Part shown: one piece after another, positions 6,725 through 10,738 of the stretch | Position numbering within the stretch: position 1 is the stretch's first letter | How the letters are laid out: each line of letters starts with the position of its first letter | DNA from: DATBAK01 sp038240075 | Lineage (GTDB): Bacteria > Actinomycetota > Acidimicrobiia > IMCC26256 > PALSA-610 | Assembly (NCBI GenBank): GCA_038240075.1 | Contig: JBBSEC010000133.1 | Span: 1-10,738 of the forward strand | Direction of reading: 5' to 3' | Length of the DNA: 10,738 bases | Translations under genes and position numbers: made by a program | The notes under the pieces: model-generated | The model's database searches: none | Told to the model about the DNA's origin: nothing | What the model saw: the letters and a program-made list of their open reading frames with translations, nothing else

Positions 6725-7430
6725 CGTGTGCACCGCGCGGGCCGTCCGCAAGACGTTCGAGGCCGACCTCGCGCCTGTCCGTGCGTTGCGGGGCGTCGAC
6801 CTCGACGTCGCCGCGGGTGAGTTCGTCGCGATCATGGGCCCGTCGGGCTGCGGGAAGTCGACATTGCTCAACCTCGTGGCCGGCCTCGATGTCGCCGACG
6901 AAGGCGAGATCACAATCGCAGGCGAGACAGTGACCGGTCGCAACGAGGACGAGCTCGCGCGCATGCGGCGTCGTCACATCGGCATCGTGTTCCAGTTCTT
7001 CAACCTGCTTGAAGGTATGACCGTGCTCGAGAACGTCGTGCTGCCCGCCGTCATCGCGGGAACGAAGCGTCGCCCGGCGGAAACCCGCGCCCGCGACATG
7101 CTCGACCTCCTCGGGCTCGCCGACAAGGCGCGACAACTGCCCGGCGTGCTCTCGGGAGGGCAGCGGCAACGACTCGCGATCGCACGCGCGCTGGCGAACG
7201 AGCCGACGATGCTGCTCGCCGACGAGCCCACCGGCGCGCTCGACACTGCTGGTGGGCACGAAGTGCTCGAGCTGTTCAAGCGGTTGCACGCCGACGGTCA
7301 GACCATCTTGATGGTCACGCACAACGACGAGGTCGCGTCGGCGGGCGACCGGATCGTCCGGATGCGCGACGGCCGCGTGGAATCGGACGGCGTCGACCGT
7401 TCGGATGATGCCACTTCCGCAACGGTCTGA
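6717..7430 (+). CDS. ABC transporter ATP-binding protein, MacB/LolD (FtsX-partner) type
   Basis: 237 residues, full length for the family. Walker A GPSGCGKST (41-49), Q-loop Q93 in VFQFFNLLEGMTVLENV, signature LSGGQRQRLAIARAL (145-159), Walker B LLADEP with catalytic E170, D-loop GALD and H-loop H202 in VTHN are all intact, so it should hydrolyse ATP. FNLL-x-x-MTVLENV and the ADEPTGALD stretch are typical of ATPases that drive FtsX-type permeases. The ATG at 6717 lies inside the last codons of the cyclase gene (8-base overlap ATGCATGA), with AGGAAAGG a few bases upstream, so translation is probably coupled. No permease adjoins it in this operon; the FtsX-family permease ending at 1812 on the other strand is the obvious candidate. 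The kinase gene follows after seven bases, suggesting the transporter and signalling proteins are made together. Confidence 0.93.
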   Translation: MHDVCTARAVRKTFEADLAPVRALRGVDLDVAAGEFVAIMGPSGCGKSTLLNLVAGLDVADEGEITIAGETVTGRNEDELARMRRRHIGIVFQFFNLLEGMTVLENVVLPAVIAGTKRRPAETRARDMLDLLGLADKARQLPGVLSGGQRQRLAIARALANEPTMLLADEPTGALDTAGGHEVLELFKRLHADGQTILMVTHNDEVASAGDRIVRMRDGRVESDGVDRSDDATSATV

Positions 7431-7437
7431 GTAGGAG

Positions 7438-9519
7438 ATGTCGACCATCACGCATCGAGTCGACGAGCGCGACGCTTCGGGTGTCACCTCGCGCGCTCGG
7501 TTGTCCGCGACCGGCGCGATCGCCGCGGTGCTCGCGTTGGCGGGCTTCGTCGTCGGCATCGCGGGCGCGCGCTCGCGTGGTGATGCGCCGGCATATGCCG
7601 CGGCCGTGCTCGTGGGCGCGTGGGCAATGGCGACACTCGTGGTTGCGTTCCGACGACCGACCGAAGTTCTTCCCGTCTGGCTCGCAGTCGGGACGCTGGC
7701 GGGCGCCGCGGCACTGGCGAGCGATCGTCTCCTCGGCGTCGTTCCTTACGCCGTCGCCGCGCTCGCGGCCACGTTGCCGACGGGAACGATCACGGCGCGT
7801 CGGTTCCGGGCAACGCGCCGGTTCCTCGTTGCCGTCGCAGTGGGCGCACCGTTCGTAGTGGCGATTGCACTGCATGAAGACCTGCAGATCGGGCTCGTCG
7901 TCGCCGAGTCGCTCCTCCTCGGCACGATTGCGCTCGGCTCTTTCGCCCTGCGATGCCGCGACGCGTCGGCAGTCGATCGCGCGCGACTTCAGTGGGCGGG
8001 TTGGGGGGTCGTCGTCGCAACCGGAGTCGCATGTGTGGTCGGCCTCATGCACGCGTTGGTCGGCTGGCCCGACGCGCTCGGCGTGCCCATCGCCGCGGGC
8101 ACGTTGTTCGTTCCGTTCGCGATCGCGCTCGCGTCGTTCGACGCCACTGTGCTCCGCGTCGACCGCATACTGGTACGCACGATCGAGACCGGCGGGCTCG
8201 TCGTACTCGTCGGCGTCGTCTATGTCGTCGTCGTGCTCGGGTTCGGGGAGACTCCCACCGCAGCATCGCGCCGGATGCTCGGATTGTCGCTCGTCGCGGC
8301 CGCGATTGCCGCCGTGTGCTTCATCCCGGCGCGCAATCGACTCGAAGAGCTGGCGAACCGCCGCGTGTACGGCGATCGGCGGGCCCCGGACGAGCCGTTG
8401 CAGACGTTCGGCGCGCGTATGTCACGCGCGATCCCACTCGACGAGCTTCTCTTGCAGCTCGCGGAATCACTGAAGCTGAGCATGAACCTGATCGCGGCCG
8501 AGGTGTGGACCGGCACCGACGGTGTGCTCGAGCGCGCCGCAGCGGTTCCCTACCGAGAGCCCGAGACGATCAGGCTCGCCGAGAAGGAGGGCGAGGTGGT
8601 CGCCCGCGCGCACGCGCAGGGAAACGCATGGATGCAGGTGTGGCTTCCGGCCCTCGTCGAGCAGCACCGGGACCGGGTGCTACGCGTCGCGCCGCTCGTG
8701 CACTCCGGCGAGCTCCTCGGAGTCGTTCTCTGCGCCCGCACTGCCCAACAGCCGCCGTTCAACGACGAAGAGGAACGCGTGCTCACCGAACTGGCGCGAC
8801 AGGTCGCGCTGGCGCTGCACAATTCCGCGCTCGACACCGCGCTGCAGGCATCGCTCGTCGACCTGCGCTTCGCCAACGAGGAGCTGCGCGCGTCTCGAGC
8901 GCGCATCGTCGAAACGGCCGATCAGTCGCGACGCCAGATCGAGCGGAACCTGCACGATGGCGCGCAACAACACCTCGTTGCCCTCGCGGTGAAGCTCGGG
9001 CTCGCCCGCCAGCTCGTGGAAGCCGATCCGGCCGCAGTTGCGACGCTGCTCGAGGAGCTGCGCGCCGACGCGCAGGCCACGCTCACCGAGTTGCGTGAGC
9101 TCGCGCACGGCATCTATCCACCCCTGCTGATGGACCGCGGCCTCCCCGAGGCGTTGCGAGCTGCGGCGAACCGGTGCGTGCTCCCAACCGAGATCGACGC
9201 CGATGTCGGTCGATTCCCGCCCAACGCCGAGGCCGCCATCTACTTCTGCTGTCTCGAAGCGCTGCAAAACGCCGGGAAGCACGCGGGCGAAAATGCGCGG
9301 ATCAAGGTGATGGTGGAGGCCGACGATCAGGTACTGCACTTCGCCGTAGTCGACGATGGCGCCGGCTTCGACACCGCGAGCGACACGATCCGCGGGCACG
9401 GATTCGTCAACATGGCCGACCGGCTCGGCGCGATCGGAGGAACACTCTGCGTCGAGAGCTCACCGGGCCGCGGCACAGCGATCACGGGCGACATTCCGCG
9501 CGGGTCGACGTCGGAGTGA
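7438..9519 (+). CDS. Membrane-bound sensor histidine kinase, HisKA_3 (NarL/DesK-type) family, with GAF-like domain
   Basis: 693 residues. About ten hydrophobic segments fill residues 24-297 (for example 24-43, 53-72, 102-118, 128-146, 187-207, 250-270, 279-297), so sensing is probably within or at the membrane. VDRILVRTIETGG and RRVYGDRRAPDEPLQTFG are familiar from actinobacterial kinases of this design. A GAF-like region covers about 320-465. The dimerisation helix carries RNLHDGAQQHLVAL with phosphoacceptor H506; the catalytic domain has the N box LEALQNAGKHA (N611), G1 box DDGAGF (639-644) and GHGFVNMADRLGAIGG (653-668), all intact. HisKA_3 kinases normally pair with NarL-type regulators, such as the one at 9983-10666. 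The AGGAG at 7433-7437 directly touches the ATG, an unusually short spacing; TTG at 7501 would be the next in-frame candidate, still before the first helix. It ends 19 bases from the opposing receiver gene. Confidence 0.93.
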   Translation: MSTITHRVDERDASGVTSRARLSATGAIAAVLALAGFVVGIAGARSRGDAPAYAAAVLVGAWAMATLVVAFRRPTEVLPVWLAVGTLAGAAALASDRLLGVVPYAVAALAATLPTGTITARRFRATRRFLVAVAVGAPFVVAIALHEDLQIGLVVAESLLLGTIALGSFALRCRDASAVDRARLQWAGWGVVVATGVACVVGLMHALVGWPDALGVPIAAGTLFVPFAIALASFDATVLRVDRILVRTIETGGLVVLVGVVYVVVVLGFGETPTAASRRMLGLSLVAAAIAAVCFIPARNRLEELANRRVYGDRRAPDEPLQTFGARMSRAIPLDELLLQLAESLKLSMNLIAAEVWTGTDGVLERAAAVPYREPETIRLAEKEGEVVARAHAQGNAWMQVWLPALVEQHRDRVLRVAPLVHSGELLGVVLCARTAQQPPFNDEEERVLTELARQVALALHNSALDTALQASLVDLRFANEELRASRARIVETADQSRRQIERNLHDGAQQHLVALAVKLGLARQLVEADPAAVATLLEELRADAQATLTELRELAHGIYPPLLMDRGLPEALRAAANRCVLPTEIDADVGRFPPNAEAAIYFCCLEALQNAGKHAGENARIKVMVEADDQVLHFAVVDDGAGFDTASDTIRGHGFVNMADRLGAIGGTLCVESSPGRGTAITGDIPRGSTSE

Positions 9520-9538
9520 CGTCCCGCGCACAGGGTGG

Positions 9539-9940
9539 TCAGGGGTGCTCGCGATCCCACAACTCACGTACGAGGGTGGGACCGAAATCCTCCTTGTGTA
9601 CATACGCGAGCGCGCCGACCTCCCGCGCGTCGGCGGGCAGATCGGCTTCGGAGTAGGTCGAAAGCAGGATGACCTCCACCTCGGGATGCTCCGCCCGAAT
9701 CCGCCGGGTCGCCTCGATGCCGTTGATGCCGGGCAGGTTGATGTCCATCAACACGAGGTCGGGCGGATCGTCGTCGACGGCAACGAGGGCGGCTTCGCCC
9801 GTTTCGGCTTCGGCCGCGACCTCGAACCCGGCGGTCATGCCGATCACCGTGCGGGCGACCGCGCGGAACGGGAGCTGATCGTCGACGATCAACACCCGTA
9901 CCGTGCGGGTCGAATCCGCGGTCACATCCATCGGATCCAT
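9539..9940 (-). CDS. Receiver-only response regulator (CheY-like single domain)
   Basis: 133 residues from ATG 9940; the frame stays open to a TTG at 9967 but ATG 9940 or ATG 9931 is more plausible, since the receiver fold begins at about residue 13 (TVRVLIVDDQLPFR). Acidic pair D20/D21, phosphoacceptor D66 in LVLMDINLPG, S94/T95 in ILLSTY and K116 in AYVHKEDFGPTLVRELW are intact, so it should accept a phosphoryl group. No output domain follows: the protein stops 13 residues after the HKEDFG loop. Such proteins act as phosphate sinks, relay intermediates or partners of other proteins. It lies 42 bases downstream of the NarL-type regulator on the same strand and converges with the kinase gene, so a shared phosphorelay is a reasonable inference. 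Confidence 0.88.
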   Translation of the reverse strand: MDPMDVTADSTRTVRVLIVDDQLPFRAVARTVIGMTAGFEVAAEAETGEAALVAVDDDPPDLVLMDINLPGINGIEATRRIRAEHPEVEVILLSTYSEADLPADAREVGALAYVHKEDFGPTLVRELWDREHP

Positions 9941-9973
9941 CGTGCGACAGCTTCTTTCCCCAGCCAAGGGTGC

Positions 9974-9998
9974 CAGCCCCCCTCAGCGGGGTGGGCTG
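9974..9998. terminator. Hairpin at the 3' end of the NarL-type regulator, possible attenuator
   Basis: CAGCCC (9974-9979) pairs with GGGCTG (9993-9998), and CCC (9980-9982) with GGG (9989-9991) across a one-base bulge. The NarL gene's stop codon (9983-9985) falls in the loop. On the minus strand no T-run follows, so it is not a classical terminator. It may lower read-through into the receiver-only gene or protect the 3' end of the upstream message. Confidence 0.35.
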
Positions 9999-10666
9999 CC
10001 GGGGCCGGCTTCGTTGAGGAACAACAAGACGGCCTTCACCCGCCGGTGCACGTCAGGTTCTCCCGACAGGCCGAGCTTCGAGAACAGAGAATTTATGTGC
10101 TTCTCGATTGCCCGCTCGGACAGGAACAAGGCCTGGGCGATACCGATGTTGTTCCGTCCCTGCGCCATCTGCTCGAGCACCTCGCGCTCGCGTGGTGTGA
10201 GGCGCTCGAGATCAGACGACGCCCGCGCCGTCCTCTGCGCCACGAGGGCTTCCACGACCATCGGGTCGATCACGCTTCCACCGTGCGCGACCTCCTCGAT
10301 CGCGTGCACGATCTGCGCGCCATCGGAGACCCGTTCCTTCAGGAGGTACGCGCGACCCTCCGAGCCGCGCTCGAGCAGCGCGAGCGCGTACACGGGATCG
10401 ACGTACTGCGACAACACGACGACGCCCACCTCGGGGTGCGAGTCGCGCAGCGCGAGCGCCGCTCGGATTCCCTCGTCGGTACCGGTCGGCGGCATCCGGA
10501 TGTCGGTAAGAACGACATCGGGCAACTCGCGGTCGACGAGCGCTATGAGCTCATCGTAGGTTCCGCCGGAACCGGCGACCTCGAGCCCGTCTTGGTGGTC
10601 GAGCAGCTTGATGATGCCTTCGCGCACCAGCAGGTTGTCCTCTGCGACCACGACCCGTAGTGCCAT
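9983..10666 (-). CDS. NarL/FixJ-type response regulator, receiver plus LuxR HTH
   Basis: 227 residues, standard length. Receiver (about 1-125): E9/D10, phosphoacceptor D55 in VVLTDIRMPP, S86 in VVVLSQY and K110 in AYLLKERV. The LuxR-type DNA-binding domain (about 154-200) is complete: LTPREREVLEQMAQGRNNIG, ALFLSERAIEKHINSLFSKL with the usual K189/H190 in the recognition helix. It should bind DNA as a phosphorylated dimer and control transcription, most simply of this cluster. The HisKA_3 kinase close by is its natural partner. Its receiver strongly resembles that of the cyclase fusion protein at 5405 (both have LLVREG, TDIRMPP, EGI, VVVLSQY and AYLLK), indicating that the two arose by duplication. 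The ATG at 10666 is directly followed by the first receiver strand, but no clear ribosome binding site precedes it, so a leaderless message is possible. Confidence 0.93.
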   Translation of the reverse strand: MALRVVVAEDNLLVREGIIKLLDHQDGLEVAGSGGTYDELIALVDRELPDVVLTDIRMPPTGTDEGIRAALALRDSHPEVGVVVLSQYVDPVYALALLERGSEGRAYLLKERVSDGAQIVHAIEEVAHGGSVIDPMVVEALVAQRTARASSDLERLTPREREVLEQMAQGRNNIGIAQALFLSERAIEKHINSLFSKLGLSGEPDVHRRVKAVLLFLNEAGPGSPPR

Positions 10667-10738
10667 CGGAAGCCACGTTACCGCCGCGCCACGCCGACGC
10701 TGCGACGCTGACGACTTCTTAGTCGGTCCGCAGAACAG
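10667..10738. other. Upstream region of the NarL-type regulator, cut by the window edge
   Basis: Presumed promoter region for the minus-strand regulator pair. I see no convincing promoter hexamers, ribosome binding site or gene in these 72 bases. Confidence 0.3.

Noticed and set aside
9356..10660. Long plus-strand open frame (434 codons) across the two minus-strand response regulators
   Set aside because: Antisense to two response regulators with complete active sites; no recognisable motif of its own.
1..10738. CRISPR arrays, tRNA or rRNA genes, insertion sequences, phage att sites
   Set aside because: No regularly spaced repeats, tRNA-like cloverleaf, transposase motif or terminal inverted repeats were found on reading both strands.

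Overview
The window is high-GC DNA with actinobacterial-looking content: strong G/C preference at third codon positions, GTG starts, a FtsX-type permease of the long two-module kind, a HisKA_3/NarL-type signalling set, and relics of PPOX-fold and ROK genes. An actinobacterium, perhaps of an uncultured Acidimicrobiia-like lineage, is a reasonable inference, but no marker gene proves it.

Left part (1-1234, minus strand): the N-terminal 411 residues of a succinate dehydrogenase/fumarate reductase flavoprotein, cut by the window edge. From 1235 to 1811 there is no intact gene, only short coding-like stretches that may be relics. From 1812 to 4235 (minus) lies a complete 807-residue FtsX-family ABC transporter permease.

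Middle part (4236-5404): about 1.17 kb without an intact gene. It holds at least three recognisable remnants: a winged-helix fragment resembling a ROK-family repressor (minus, 4291-4392), a pyridoxamine-phosphate-oxidase-like gene split over three frames (plus, 4422-4680), and the 5' part of a conserved actinobacterial-type hypothetical protein (minus, 5248 downward) with a good ribosome binding site placed before ATT rather than ATG. This stretch lies between the divergent permease and signalling operons.

Right part (5405-10666): a signalling cluster. The plus-strand operon encodes a response regulator fused to a class III nucleotide cyclase, then an ABC ATPase whose start overlaps the cyclase stop, then a membrane-bound HisKA_3 histidine kinase 7 bases later. 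Facing it on the minus strand are a NarL-type response regulator and, 42 bases downstream of that, a receiver-only response regulator. The kinase and the receiver-only gene end 19 bases apart.

Working together (inference): the kinase probably phosphorylates some or all of the three receivers, giving one transcriptional output (NarL type), one second-messenger output (cyclase) and one receiver-only protein that could act as phosphate sink or relay. The ABC ATPase has no permease beside it; the FtsX permease across the debris zone is the natural candidate partner. The most notable feature is the cyclase protein: it looks like a NarL-type regulator whose DNA-binding domain has decayed into a linker and which has gained a cyclase domain.
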